Assembly (NCBI GenBank): GCA_025093985.1
Contig: JACAAK010000008.1
Coordinates: 1,302,001 to 1,366,000 of the forward strand
Length of the DNA: 64,000 nucleotides
Origin: Calvatia gigantea
Taxonomy: Eukaryota; Basidiomycota; Agaricomycetes; Agaricales; Lycoperdaceae
Direction of reading: 5' to 3'
In this document: one piece after another, positions 51,378 through 63,685 of the stretch
How positions within the stretch are numbered: position 1 is the first letter of the stretch
How the letters are laid out: the number at the start of each line of letters is the position of its first letter
Position numbers and translations under genes: made by a program
The notes under the pieces: generated by a model
What the model was told of the DNA's origin: nothing
The model's input: the letters and a program-made list of their open reading frames with translations, nothing else
Databases searched by the model: none

Positions 51378-51593
51378 ATCGCAAGTTTTAACCTTGCCCC
51401 ACGAATTTTACCAGAGATATTATAGGGGTTTGTGAATCCAGCTGGATCACGGCGTGGGTGTAAAACCCGTGAATAAGTGATCCAGGCCACCGCTCACTCC
51501 ATTCAAGTGATAACCGAACGGCAGGCGCCCCCGGCAAACGCCGGAACATATTCTATTTCTGTTTCCGGCCTCTCGGATCCCAGCTCCGGTAAC

Positions 51594-51922
51594 CTAACGT
51601 TGAGGCTGGCGGCCGACGGACAGCAGATGATGGTTTGGTTCCATACCTGAGCAGGACACACACGAGGGCCAAGTTAAAGATGTAATTAATCGAGTGAGGT
51701 ATATTCCCGTTGTCCGAATATTATACATCACAGGATGGGGACAAGCGTTTGATGTAGGGGTGCCTTCGCTCGCTGTACAATACTGTTACTATTTCCAAGG
51801 CTTCAAGGAAACTTCGCGGGTGTCAGATTCACAGAAGCGAGTCCCTGAATTGGTCTGAAAGAGGGTCCTTTGGTATGCAGCACGGCATCCTCGTTGTCAC
51901 CCCCATCACCCTCATCTGCCAT
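51594..51922 (-). CDS. Possible two-exon small protein, unrecognised
   Basis: Exon 1 (51922-51833) starts MADEGDGGDNEDAVLHTKG and ends at a GTGAAT donor. A 50-nt intron leads to exon 2 (51782-51594), which closes after GRQPQR. The product would have 92 residues: an acidic start, then a Cys-containing part (YCTASEGTPTSNACPHP, WPSCVSCSG). No family is recognised. A second frame is also open at the start of exon 2, so the model is tentative. It lies upstream of ALKBH6 on the same strand. Confidence 0.3.
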
Positions 51923-52335
51923 GATATTACTTGTCAATGTCACATCAAGCATGAGATGACCCTTCTGTGTTCCTCTCAATGTTGGCTAATCAAAGTTTGG
52001 CAATGAGAAGAAGCCCCAGTGATTGCGATTGGAAGTCAAGAACCAAATATGTGATTTCACAGCCTACAACGATCTGTATTGCTGGCTAAGCATCGAATGC
52101 TGGGGTGCTAGATCCTGATCAATGTCATTACTCGTCTTGCTCAAAAAGGTTCGCGGCAACTATTCCTGTGCTATGAACATGTGGACATACTGCAAATAAC
52201 AAAATAGTGACAGACTATCCTAAATTAACCCCTTCCTCCCTAATCAAACACTCAAAGCGGCGGCCTGGAACGAGCTGGCGGGCTGGTAGATGTCCATTCC
52301 TCTCCACCCATCTTAGGATTAAACAACAACAACCT

Positions 52336-52730
52336 CTACTTTTGCGCAGCACTACTACGGTGTGGTTAGGTTTTATAGCATCAAGATGCACTCTTGAGAA
52401 CGAACATACACTGGCGTATAAACGCATGGGAACCCTCTCCGGTTGCAGTTAGCACAGGAAGGTTTGACACCATCGCATTTCAGCTTGCGCCCTTGGGAGA
52501 AATGTGGGTTCAATTTCCACAAATACTGAAAGACGCGAGACCAGGCACCTACCACGACAGAATTGGCACGCCATTGGCGTTCGCTTCGGTGTTCTTGGGA
52601 CATCAAAGGTGTAGTTTGAAATGCTAGTCTGGTTTTCTTGTTCTTGGGTCTAGTTTAGACAAAAGTCAGCGAAGGTATTAAACGCCGTAGACGGAGGGAC
52701 GGAGCGTACGGATGTTTGCTGCGAACTCAT
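52336..52730 (-). CDS. Zn2Cys6 zinc-cluster protein, apparently very short
   Basis: Fungal zinc-cluster proteins bind paired CGG-like DNA sites in the nucleus. Exon 1 (52730-52710, MSSQQTS), a 60-nt intron, exon 2 (52649-52553) and exon 3 (52491-52410) join with exact phase. They give the linker TFDVPRTPKRTPM and the cluster ACQFCRG, RKLKCDGVKPSC, ANCNRRGFPCVY with canonical C-x2-C-x6-C-x6-C-x2-C-x6-C spacing. A 55-nt intron then leads to PVSAAQK-stop at 52336. Other acceptors give tails ending by about 52215. In every reading I tried the protein is about 75-125 residues. It lacks the long regulatory part (fungal-specific TF domain) normally attached. It may be a mini-protein or the intact 5' end of a gene whose rest has been lost. 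Confidence 0.7.
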
Positions 52731-53861
52731 TGCAATAACCAAGGAAAGCAAGGGGAAAAGATGAAATTGCAGAGGAGGCATCTTGTAGACCGGCTTATAT
52801 GCGATGTGCTCGTTAGGGTCTCAGCCAATGGTGTGCAAACCGCGTTTGAGATTGAATCTTTCTTAACCGATTTAGCAGTCGTTCCAAACCTTCACCGACT
52901 CAACTCTGTAACCTGCGAAGAAGTCGGGTCAGAAGAAGGTGTTGAAGTTCACCGAGGGCATGAAGATTAGAAACGCCGGTCCCCGTGTCAGTGTGATGAA
53001 TTTGAGGTATTTCCGAGGCGGCAAAAGACATGGAATGAAGGTTTCGTTCTTCGCGGATGGTCATTACATCAGCTTTTCGGACTGCACATTGTAGTGCCCG
53101 TCTTTTACTTCCGTGCTGCACTTATTTGCATGTTCAACAGCAAGTGTTTCCTGTGACGACAGATCCTTAAGTCTATGCGCCTGACTTTGGCTCAACTTTC
53201 GATCTCGTAAGTGGCGAGGGGCCTTCCGTTAGGCAATAAATACTCGCTTCAGCAGAAAGGGAATAGCATAGCTACCACAATCGACCGGCATCACCTCCCG
53301 TGACGATCACGAGCTGTGAGATCCTCGGAGAGTTTTTATGTGCTTGGTTAACATTTCTCTCATACTTCGATCGGTACCAACGACTTACCACCAGGGCGCG
53401 GGAGATCCTCTGCAGACTGCCGCCTTAGCATGGTACTGATACCAAGCTTCATGACGGGGTGCATGGATTCCGTTATTGATGATATTGTTGAGCTCTGCAT
53501 TTATTACATAGGCTCAATGAGACCTTCTTGGTCATGGGTAATGATTTCATCTTCGCTCATGGAATCTGTGGTGACGTTGTGACTGATCTATTCATTGCGA
53601 GTGGCCGATTCGAGGCGTCGCCCAAGCGCTCAATGTCGGGCACCTGTATTTTTTTAACGTCCGATAGCTTACGGCCGGCGGCATTGAGTTCAACTCGTCC
53701 CATCTAAAACATCTAAACCGAAAAACTTAAGGAGTCTTGATCGGCCGGCACAAACAAACCCTTTTTAGTCTTACAATAACTCACATACTCGCCGACCCAT
53801 ATATTAAAGTCAACGGCGAGCTTGTGATACTTCAGACCTGAATCTCATTTGGAGAAGAGAA

Positions 53862-54362
53862 ATGCGACGGAATGCCATGCCGTTTGGCAAGTTCTGCACC
53901 GTCCGCTCCAGGCTTCGATGTCTTGCCGGAGTATCTAGTATCCAGTGTGCTCGCTGCCTCATTACGTCGTGGCGTTCAACGTTGAGCTGCAGGGAAAAGT
54001 CCAGGGTGTGGAGATCCAGTGATGAATCTGCTGGGGAATCTCAGGGAACGTTACATCGCAGGTTTCTGTAAGTATGGGCATTATTCAATTGCTGGGGCGT
54101 GGTATGCAGTATACCTGGAGTCAATGCGTTGGCCCGACAGTGGCTCAGGCTTTTGGAGCAGGATCCTAAATTTCAACCACATACTCTGGGCGTCGTCAGA
54201 GCAGTGCACCGGAAACGGCCGCGAGATCCGAGAGTGATACGAACGTCCATTCTAGCTGGGAGGCCTGAAGCTGATGTTTTTTCAAGCCCTATACCTCAGT
54301 GGAGTCAGGAACAGTCCTGTCACCCGGCCATTGTGCAACTCATATTTCAGCAACGCCGTTGA
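53862..54362 (+). CDS. Possible two-exon gene, unrecognised
   Basis: An ATG frame from 53862 reaches a GTAAGT donor at 54070. A 43-nt intron ending TGCAG joins in frame to a second open exon that stops at 54362 (LARQWLRLLEQDPKFQ, HRKRPRDPRVIRTSILAGRP, SHPAIV-like CHPAIVQLIFQQRR). The product would have about 150 residues, Arg-rich and Cys-containing in exon 1. Exon 2 looks more coding-like than exon 1, where another frame (SAPSAPGFDVLPEYLVSS) is also open. No family is recognised. It may be a decayed gene. Confidence 0.3.
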
Positions 54363-56814
54363 GTCACAGGGAATTACTAATTATGGTTGCATCTATGTTG
54401 GGTTACTCTGCTTATTAGTAACATAATTTCTGCAAGGGTCGGTGTATAGACTGCAACTTACACGAGGCGAAGTTACGACGACTGCGGTCACCAGACCCAT
54501 TTAGACGTCCAAGGTGGGCCTGAAGTACAAGACCATCTTCTTGTGCAGATAACCATTCACGCCTATTGGAATTCCATGGGGCATGTTAGGTGTTGTCAGC
54601 GAAAGCCATAAAGGGTGGTGTTCACCTCTATTAGCCCCAAATTATAGCCTCTTCATATCCATTCAGTCGCATTGTCAGGAAATTTTGACCGGGGACTACG
54701 GTGAATATGAAGCATTAGCATTGTAGTAGTACCCGATAAATGCCTCTTTGCGGTAAGGCGGCGTGGCGGAAGACCTGCGACACCTTTGGTGATGGCCTGA
54801 AGCAGAGGACCTCGAGGTGGAAGCATGATCGACGTCGCGGTGCTCATTTGGTGGCGTGATGGCCAGGTGGAAAACAGCACATATTAAGTCGTGATGGGTA
54901 ACTTCCGGTGGTGCTGCAGTACGGCAAAATATGAACTAGGCAGTGTTGGTCATCCCCGAGCCGTATAAAATAATTACTTATGAAGTTGAATTCAAGCCTT
55001 TTCAGTTGAACCAAACGGCTTGCCCGTGCTCATCGTGAGACTTCTCGCCGGAACCAGAGGAGGTTTCATTTTGTCAGTGGAGTGTTCTACATACGGCAAA
55101 GCTAAACCCGGAGAAATGAACCCACAAACAATACAACGAAGTTCTCTCTCTTCCCGATGACCTCTGAGGGCAAGGGTCCCGTGGGAACTAACGTTCACGA
55201 GGACTGCGGACGTACTACTTGGGATGCTGATATGCACTGTTAGAATGTATCAAAGCTTGTAAGTGATTAACTTCTCTACTATTATTTAGCGGACGACAGG
55301 GGACTGACCTCCCTTGGAAAGTGGGCCTACCCCTTGAGCTGGTTTGTCAGTGGCCTGGAGTCACCATCGCTCCACCAAAAAAGAGGAAATAATTAGCTTC
55401 AGGATATGGTGAATGATAGTTGACCTTGTACTATTTATAGGCGCGAGTTCCTTGTTCTACTTAAAGTAGTGTCAGAATTCTGCATCGATTGCCTTCAGCT
55501 GGTGATAGAGTCCCTATCATTAGCATTGCAAGACCCCTTCCGCGCCAGGCCACTTCTTTACTGCTCCTGAGAAACAAGGTATTTCATCTATCTCCACTGT
55601 AAAACCGGAGGGTTGCCTTAAACATGCCATCTCTGCAGGCCCTTTGGGGATGCTTTTAGGAATGAACGGATTGAGCGCGGAAGTGAAAGAAAGGTGGATC
55701 ATTCCACCAACGGGATCAAAAGATCAATGGCATTCGCGGGTTGTACCCATCCTCTGTACGGAGGTAGATATGGCTAGTCGTGGTCGTTACTGATAGACAA
55801 TAAGTGGGATGGAGCAGCTCGGGGTTGCCGCTTTGGGGTTCCAAACCACTGTTCTGGGAAACCCTTCTTTGGAACCAAGTGCGAAGGTACATGCTTCAGC
55901 ACAGAAAAGTCAATGAGACGGAGAGCCCACCACTAGAGACGGCAAAGTGAAACAGCTCGCCTGAGAATGGTGACCAACAAAAGGGGAAGTTCTAGCCAGA
56001 TTGATGTCGAACGGTCCAAAGTGAGGCTCCCTCGTCTTCAGGGATACTTTTTAGGGACTCGGTGAGAAAGTATCACCTGTCCTCGCCCGCGTGGCACTCA
56101 CATCGGGTCACAGAAAGGCCAAACTGAGCTCCAGGAGGGTACTTGTGCATGGGCCTGCAGCCTGGGAGAAAAGAATGCAGAAGCATGAATATGGTGATAT
56201 GCGACTTGGTCATCTGAACAATCTGAACGAATTGAATACTTTGTGTTGGGAAGGCGTGCTTGTTCCAGGCTAATCTCCTCGTGAATGGAGTCAACGGGGG
56301 CACTCGGGATAGTCTTGAAACTTGGAGTTGGTGCGTAATCCCTAGCCTGTTGGCTGCTGGTCTGCGAATCAGACCCTCGACACAGACTGGTTGATGTTTG
56401 GTTTGTCCAGTAAGTTAGAGAGAACTCAGAGAGGTTAGCGCCCAAAACCACAGTCTCGGAACCAATAGTGAAGCCGGCCTGATCAGTGATGGCCAGCGTG
56501 AGCCGAGGAATTAGGGTTCTTTAGGGGTTAAGTAGCCGGCTGGACGGGAGCTACGCCGCAGCATGATGTTTAAGAGTGAGGGCCGTAAAACAACACTCGC
56601 CACTTTGCCAGGTCCGGAAGTAGTCCCCAACCATTTTATAGGCTTCAAGCTGAGAAAACCAGGATTTTCGGGAAACAACTGCATTCTTACTCCTCTTCAG
56701 AAGCTTCAAGAGTGGCCAACATCTGCAAATGCCATCTTGTTATGGTGCACCTTACCACCTTGTTACGACGGCCATTCAGTTTGTGGATTTTGAAAGACAA
56801 CACGTTAATTGTAT

Positions 56815-58080
56815 TAGACTAGTTGCTACCCGTGCGGTGCACGGAGGCTCCTGGTGCCAATGAGTCAGACCCGTACCCTTACCCACCAAACTCATACACT
56901 CATTGGTTGGGGTATGGGTTCCCATAGGCACCCATGGGTACAAACAAAACTCGTGCAGGTTGAGCTCACAGATGTATAGATAGTGCTAGCTATTTTCAAA
57001 AATATGAATTTCAAACTACCCACTAATAATTTCCGCATGTCCTGGGTCCACAATGACTCGGAGGTGGCCAACTTCCAGTCATTCACTTAGAAGAAATCAC
57101 TCGCCCACCGGCCGTTGTCATAGCATAGAGTATTCACACACCTAGTCATGGCACCAACCCTTGTACACAATCCAATACATTAATCCACTTCATACTATCT
57201 GCTCTTATCATACATCACATATCTCTACTCTGCATACCCAATCTACGATATGGGGCCCGCCCACCAGGTAGCTCCTCTTTCCTGGTCTGGGAATTGCTAA
57301 TGCGACCCTCCAGCTCCACGAACAATATCAAAGCAGTGTCAAGGTTTGAAAACCTCACTTCTGCAATGACTACCAGATCATACACGATTTCCGGATTTGG
57401 AATGACCACTAACATTCTGACCTTGTGCCCTGCCCCGAAAGCTTGGACCCTACCTCACCCACTTGCATAATCATTATTCTACATCCAAACCTAAATGCCT
57501 CATAGACTGTTTTTTAATTTATTTCCTTGTATTTTCTTACTCCCCTTGTAGTCTAGAAGTTTATAGGACCAAGGTCCACACCCGACTCAATGTGTTTTCT
57601 CTTGTTCTTTCTGTAGCATTTTAATTACTTGAAATTCTACTACCCTCAAAGTATGTACGCAGATTAACCCTGTATTACATAGAATCTGTGTGTAGGATAC
57701 ACTTTATCTATATATCTATCACCCTGTTTTTGCTAGCTATGTCTTAATCTACCTCGGTTCTATCCTCACCATCTGTCACCCATGAGCACTGAGCCCCGGA
57801 ATTCTTATCTTTGCAAACACCAACCTCTGAACAGTCACTATTCATTCTCATCACCCTTTGCTCATCATTCCGAACCGTCGGAATAGCCCCAATTTCCCGT
57901 CCATCATCAGTTATCACCCCGATCTCTTACTTTTACCTCACCCCCCTCACCGGGTTCACCCAAACTCATTGGTTGAGATTGGTTGAGAACGAACATCAGA
58001 CAGACGTGACTGACGTGCTCGCTAACTCAGCACCACCCTCCCTCTTTGGTGTCATCATATATTTATTCGCTGCGGGTTGA
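56815..58080. mobile_element. Possible non-autonomous transposon remnant
   Basis: The block starts with a GC-rich CCCGTGCGGTGCACGG motif near 56827. It holds two palindromes (TATGGGTTCCCATA at 56913, ACCCATGGGT at 56930) and a repeated CTCATTGGTTG motif (near 56899 and 57966). From about 57120 to 58080 it is strongly C/T-rich and G-poor on the plus strand, unlike flanking DNA. No transposase frame is present and no clean terminal repeats or target duplications were found. The call rests on composition and repeats only. Confidence 0.25.
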
Positions 58081-59521
58081 CCGGGCCCCTGGGTTAGGAA
58101 ATATACCTGTCAGTACCTGTCCATACTGAAATTCCCATGAGTCCCAGGGTCGAGCCCGCCAAAGCTAGCCAGCCAGTCAAAACACTCAAAAGGCTCCTCT
58201 GGCCAATCAGAATGCTCAGCACCCGTGTAAATTCCTATTCCTTGGTATAATAGATTTGTATGTTCTGACCTTCGCGTAGGCGCCGCCCAGCCAGGAGGGT
58301 CGGTTAGTTCTAAGTCTATGTCCGCCGCGCCTTGGTAATAAGTTTGCTTGTAGAGGCACAGAAATACAGATGTGAACACCGAGGGTATCACGGATTATTC
58401 GGCTGCTGCGGAAGGATCCCTGCCGACTTCCGGGGTTTGGACACTCGACTGGGGTGCACTCGCATTAAGTTGAGCGGCTGTCATGTTCGATTTATGCGTT
58501 ACTAATTACGATGATGATCACCAACCCCTTGGTCCTACGAGCTTTTCCGGGTGGTGATACTGGCGCGAGTTTGAATCGAACGATGATACAGGAGAGTATC
58601 ATGGCAGGAGAGTTTCCGTCACCTTCGGACTTGATCTGCTGACTGTTTGAGGTATAAGGGTATAAGGCAACCGGGCGTTGATAACGTTGATCGCCTCCTT
58701 CAATAGGCTTCATCCTCAAATAACAGGGCGGATGTCAGTGCAAGAGTCCCAGTAACTAGCATTCACAGGAGCAGTCAGTGGTCATTAGTCACTGCCCACT
58801 GTTCGCCATGGGGATCTCAGATGCACCATTTCAAGAGACGGGCCCGGTCTTCTGAGGAGCTCGCGAATACAGTCAACGATAGTCATGATCAGCCAAGGAT
58901 GCCGAGAAATGTATCACCCGGTCGCGCATTCTTAGCGAGTTATTTCACAGAATACTCCGCGAGTCGAATGGAAGAGTGAAACTGCAAGTCATAAAGGGAT
59001 AAGTCAGTGCGGACCTTGCGCATTGGTTGAAATGACAAATCTGCATTAGAGATGTGTGTATGAACGGATATAAATTCCCGAGGTTGCCGACATTTTTGTA
59101 AGACTGTTATTTTTGTGGAAAGAGGCCATCTGCATCGAAGGATGACGGTATGATCTCATCGCGTCAGATGAGCAACCCGGGTCGAGGAGAAGGATGCAAT
59201 GTTGATGATTGGTAGACGGGTTTAGATGGGAAGATGGGGAAATGCCGGGAAGTGATTCTGAGCCGATTCCAAAATCTTTGGATGTTGAGAGTACAATATT
59301 TGTGCAGCAGGATTCCGAAAGGAGGCGCACAAAGCATGAGCGGACGAGCATGTAAATGGAAGGGAAAAGTTTTCTGTGGCACAGCTGCTCTTTAAACATA
59401 TTATCAGAGACCTGTGATCGGATGTGCTGACATAATCTGGATGACAATATGATGTATATGACGCTGGGTCAACTCCCAAAGGTCCACCCATTCCACTCTC
59501 ACCCTGCAACAACGACAATCG

Positions 59522-62289
59522 ATGTTTTCCTCCATCGCCTCGTTGTTTCCTTCGGCCCTTCATATTGGCAGCGGTGACTCCCAGAAACCACCCCAGTTTA
59601 GCCAGGATGACCCAGCTTCTGAAGAAGAACAAGACGACTCGCGAGAGTCTAGGACTAAACAACCTTCAGACCACCCGCAGGCAGCCACAAAGCCTCGTGA
59701 AAAGACGGCTAACGAGGTGCGGATTTCCCACTAACTGTTGCACGATTTCTAAGTTATTTTTGTAGAGTTTCATAATTGTCAGGCCACCACCGTCGAAGTC
59801 GAACCATCCCCTAAATCTCCAGGTTCAGTTAGTCCCGCCGAACACCAAACCACCAAATGGCGTGGTCTCCCAATCAAGTACATCTGTGCAGAGCAACCAG
59901 ACCGAATCTGACCATACCCTTGCGCGTACCTCGTCCGGCCGCTCAGAGTCTTCCTACAGTAATTATGGATCCTCAACATCGTCCTTCTCATCCGTAGCTT
60001 CATCATCGACATCTACCAGACGCACAATCGTTCCATTATACAATCTACAAGCTCACAACGTTATGACCAACCTCATCGTCGACGCGGGAACAGACGCTAA
60101 GATCGCCAAGTTTCAGCGGCGTGGAATCATCCTCATTGGTCTCGCCTCCCTCGAACCCGTGGAGGTTTGGGGTGATTCACCCTCTTCCGCAGGCAGACAT
60201 AGTCTCAACTTGAATGCCGACGATCACCAAGTTGGTAATGTTCGGAGCTCGGCGCTCTCTTCCCGTAGTATCGCTGCTTCCAGTCGCGCACACACGCCTG
60301 AACATCATCCCACCGCAGCATCCTCCGTCATCTCCTTTAATTCCGCGAAACAATCGCAGTTCCATCCCCAACATCAGAACTCTTTTCGTCCGCAGCCGCA
60401 GCAACAGCTCCCTCTCCCTTCAGACAGAACTTCTCCCAGTCCGGTCTCTGATACGGAAACCAGCCCAACGCAGTCGACTCCGCGTATCCAACCCACCACG
60501 CCTGCGAAGCGGAATATCTTTGGGAAAATATTCCAGAGTAACCCCAACAAGAAACAACCCAGCTTGTCCAATACCTCACCGAGCTCACCAGTGACATCGC
60601 CCTCATTTGCTATCTCCCCACCCCCGCTGCAGCATTCTGCTCAAACAACCCCCAAAGCCTCCACACCGCAACAATTCACAAATGTCATGCCAAATGCAAA
60701 TACCAACAGCAGAACCGAGAAATCGCATATGAGGAATATAAGTCTAACCAGCTTCACTTCGCCTCTCAAAGCCCCGTTTAGAAGCAGTAAAAATAAGGTA
60801 TCCTCAGGGGCTGCGGGTTCATCATCCTCGTCCTCCCTCGGTGTTAACGTTCCGTCGGACCGTCGAGCTACGGGGCCTGGGCCCACCTCAACAGGACAAT
60901 ACGCGCCATCACCGAGCATGAGCGCCTCGAGTTTGGCTGTGACGTCCGAAAGTGTGGAAAGTGGAAGTGTCGCCCATAGCACTTCAGGGGCTGCCAACCC
61001 CTTGTTCCATATCACTTCGCACCTTCATCCTTCATCACATACACCTCAACCAAGCACCGGGTCGGCTACAAGCACTAATGCGCCACAAACACAATTACAG
61101 CAACTACAATCCAGGCCACCGGTCCTCGGTATTCAGCCCACATATATTTCGGCACTGGGGAGTAACCTCTCTGGATCGGGAGATGTAAAGAAGAGGATGA
61201 GAGCCTTAATGTATGTCTGGCTCGTGCGGAGGTGGTTCAAGCAATCACTCGACCAGGATGAGAATGACGTTTTATTTCCGGGTATGACATCAGGAGGGGT
61301 AGGCTTCCTGGGTTTCAGTTCAAAGAGCAAAGACAAGGAGCAGAATGGAACTGCAGCGGAGCCTGGAGCCGGAGTGGAGGTTCGGTTTGAGTGGAAGAGA
61401 GGGAAGGTGAGAGGGAGCGGACGTGGGCGATCAGGAAAGGGAAGGAGCGAAACGGAGAATATGAGGAGGAGGAGTACTGGGACAATGATGGGTGAGGGGG
61501 AAAGCGCAAGGCCGGGTGACGAGGACAGGAAGACTGAAAGAGAGAAGAGTCGAGATAGCAGGAGAGGGAAGAGATTAGAGGATAATCGACTGAGCAAAAT
61601 GTCTACGAAATCGAACCAGAGTGTTGGGAGTGGTGCCGGGGAGACAGGCTCGGAGGAAGGTGCGGAGGGCTCTCGGAAAAGGAGATCGCTGAAACGACCG
61701 AGGAGTATCGTGGTTGGCTCCGGTGTGGTTGATGCTGAGGCTGGGGACGCTGGGAGAGATGATGGGGAGGAGAGTGATCCAGAAGATTCAGAGACGCCCT
61801 GGGTGTGTACTCTGAAGATCCGGCGCACGGTTCCGGCTTCGCTTGCCAGCAACAATAGATCCCCGGGTCGCCCGAAAACAGCCGGAGAGAAAGTATTAAG
61901 ATTCAAGGTTGGAACCCTCTCACCAACACCTCATCATCCAAAAGTTGTCGCCATGCTCAAGGTGCCATTTCCACTGCCCGATGTTGAAATTGAACGGCTG
62001 TCCGTCAGGCGGAGAACACTTGGACCCGTACCTGGACAGGGAGGTGTCAATGAATTTGGTGAGGTTGGACAATCCTTGCCAAGTACGAGAGATTTTACTT
62101 GGGAAAAATCTGGAGGGAATCGGGAGGATTCGGGATGATGGAAGCGACGAGTACCAAGGTCTCTTGTTGACTGCTGAGGAGATCAAGGATATTGTGTGCA
62201 GCACGGCACTGTGGTTGATTGTTCGGGAGGGGACGGGCGGTGTCGGAAGGATAAGCAGGAAGGGCGATGGTTGGAAGCTCAGGTCCTGA
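59522..62289 (+). CDS. Large Ser-rich conserved basidiomycete protein of unknown function (about 872 residues)
   Basis: Three exons fit exactly: 59522-59716, 59766-62058 and 62159-62289, with introns of 49 and 100 nt. The start reads MFSSIASLFPSALHIGSGDS. Structured islands lie in a disordered Ser/Thr/Gln/Pro background. The first is FIIVRPPPSKSNHPLNLQVQ (about residue 67), and the second IVPLYNLQAHNVMTNLIVDA with FQRRGIILIGLASLEPVEVW (about 150-200). Later come KRNIFGKIFQSNPNK, MRALMYVWLVRRWFKQ, WVCTLKIRRT, and VAMLKVPFPLPDVEIERL. The C-terminus after the last intron reads LTAEEIKDIVCSTALWLIVR and GVGRISRKGDGWKLRS. A basic Arg/Lys stretch (61390-61700) precedes an acidic one. Without the last intron the frame would end at 62138 and lose this conserved-looking tail. 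I do not recognise a named domain. Confidence 0.8.
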
Positions 62290-63685
62290 AGATTCAATCA
62301 AGGCAAAAGAGGCTTTTTTTTTTTATCACACCACAGGATCTAGGTCGTTTTCGTTGTTGGGTGGTTGCCCTCGCCTTGATAGACCTTTGCCTCCCTCGGG
62401 CAGGTGGGAGGCGATGCTGTGTTTATGTTGAGGACTGTCTTCGACTGGGCGTGCGCGGGCAACGTTCTTGATACCACCTCACGGTGGTTAAGTACGTCTA
62501 TGGGATGCCTGGTCATGGGGACGGTGGGTGTTGTACATAATGGAGATAGAGAATGTCAGGACAGGACCTGACTTCAGCAACCTCAGACCTTCAAGGGAGC
62601 TGGATCTCGGGTTGCTATTTTTATGTTGGTTATTCGCCATGACTTATGTCAAGCCCTCTTGCTCGTGATCCTGTCGTATTAGCTGCTCGGACTTAAGGGC
62701 GCTTGGCGGTCTGGCGGCTATCTATGGAGGGTTCAATGAGGCCCAACGAGGCCCCTGTTTCTTCTTTGGTTACAACCCGATTAAGTATTCGCCGCCTCCG
62801 CCCTTTGTTTATCATAATCAACGCCCAGCCCTTCGTTCTCACCTTTCCCATTGTATTGTTTATAGCTTAGCTTATACTCGTGTTTGGTTTGGAATTAGAA
62901 ATATAATAGTGATACATCCTGAGTAGTTATTTACAGAACTTGAGTGAACCAAATGTAATGGGAGAGTAGTTCTCTTGCTCCGCCGATGCGCATAAAGACC
63001 GAGGCGAACCCACAACGAGGATTTGGGTTCCGAGGTTCATGTTTCAAAGGCAGCTGTCCCAAACCCGAAAACCTAATCATCGCGCGATTACCTTGCAAGT
63101 GGTGAGTGACAAACTCAAAGGGTGATTCGGACTCTTTTTTTCGACCTTGCCGTCTCCTAAAGTCTGTATCGCAAGTGTGGTGTCCTCCTGGAGCTTCGCA
63201 AGTTGCCACAGGTTTGAACAGCAATGAAGAACTCGGGACGCGCACTTGATGATGGTTCAATATTCAATTCCGGTGCTTTTCGGGCAAGGCGGGCCAATAT
63301 ACTCAGTGCTGCGCCCACCATCATACACAGGCCGTAAACATGACATGGTAGGTCTCTGTGGTATCCTGACTAGGGCTGGGCCAGTGAAATTACCCGGGGC
63401 AGATAACAAGAACAATAGCAACAACAGGTCGCTGTGTCCACGGGGCCTTAAAGCGAACCCAGTCTCCCGTGCAGAGGGATGAGCGAATCCGATCACAGAG
63501 GATGCAAGCAGAGCTGTTGCAATGACACTCTGTCTGACATTTCCATTGCATACCGGAACGGGGGCAATACCAAGAATCCCATAAGGTGCTGGTTAAAACG
63601 TTAAAGTTTCGAACCGGTCGAAGTGGACTGGAAGTAAACAAGTATACAGGTCCGGAAATGTTGTGTTGATCCTCGAAGGTTTGAT
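62290..63685. other. Intergenic, about 1.4 kb
   Basis: This starts with the 3' UTR of the gene at 59522. From about 63600 down to 63260 the minus strand keeps long open pieces (for example YGILGIAPVPVCNGNV and HPSARETGFALRPRGHS). They might be further exons of the right-edge gene, but no clear splice model emerged. A 109-codon minus frame at 62931-63260 has no domain. Confidence 0.3.

Larger units (their letters stand above)
52731..59521. other. Gene-poor stretch of about 6.8 kb
   Basis: No gene is firmly supported. A two-exon candidate (53862-54362, +) and a transposon-like segment (56815-58080) are listed separately. Other ATG frames include 52761-52970 (+, FEIESFLTDLAVVPN), 55520-55702 (-), 56098-56451 (-, 117 codons) and 58110-58391 (-, GLDPGTHGNFSMD). 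They have chance-like lengths and no recognisable domain. The last few hundred bases should contain the promoter of the gene at 59522. Confidence 0.4.

Noticed and set aside
58560..58590. T-loop-like TTCGATTC on the minus strand.
   Set aside because: The flanking stems do not pair and there is no anticodon arm.
59222..59662. Minus-strand frame of 146 codons.
   Set aside because: It overlaps the promoter and first exon of the gene at 59522 in antisense and shows no domain.
61133..61906. Minus-strand frame of 257 codons.
   Set aside because: It is the antisense shadow of the large gene at 59522-62289, created by its Arg/Glu/Gly-rich sequence.
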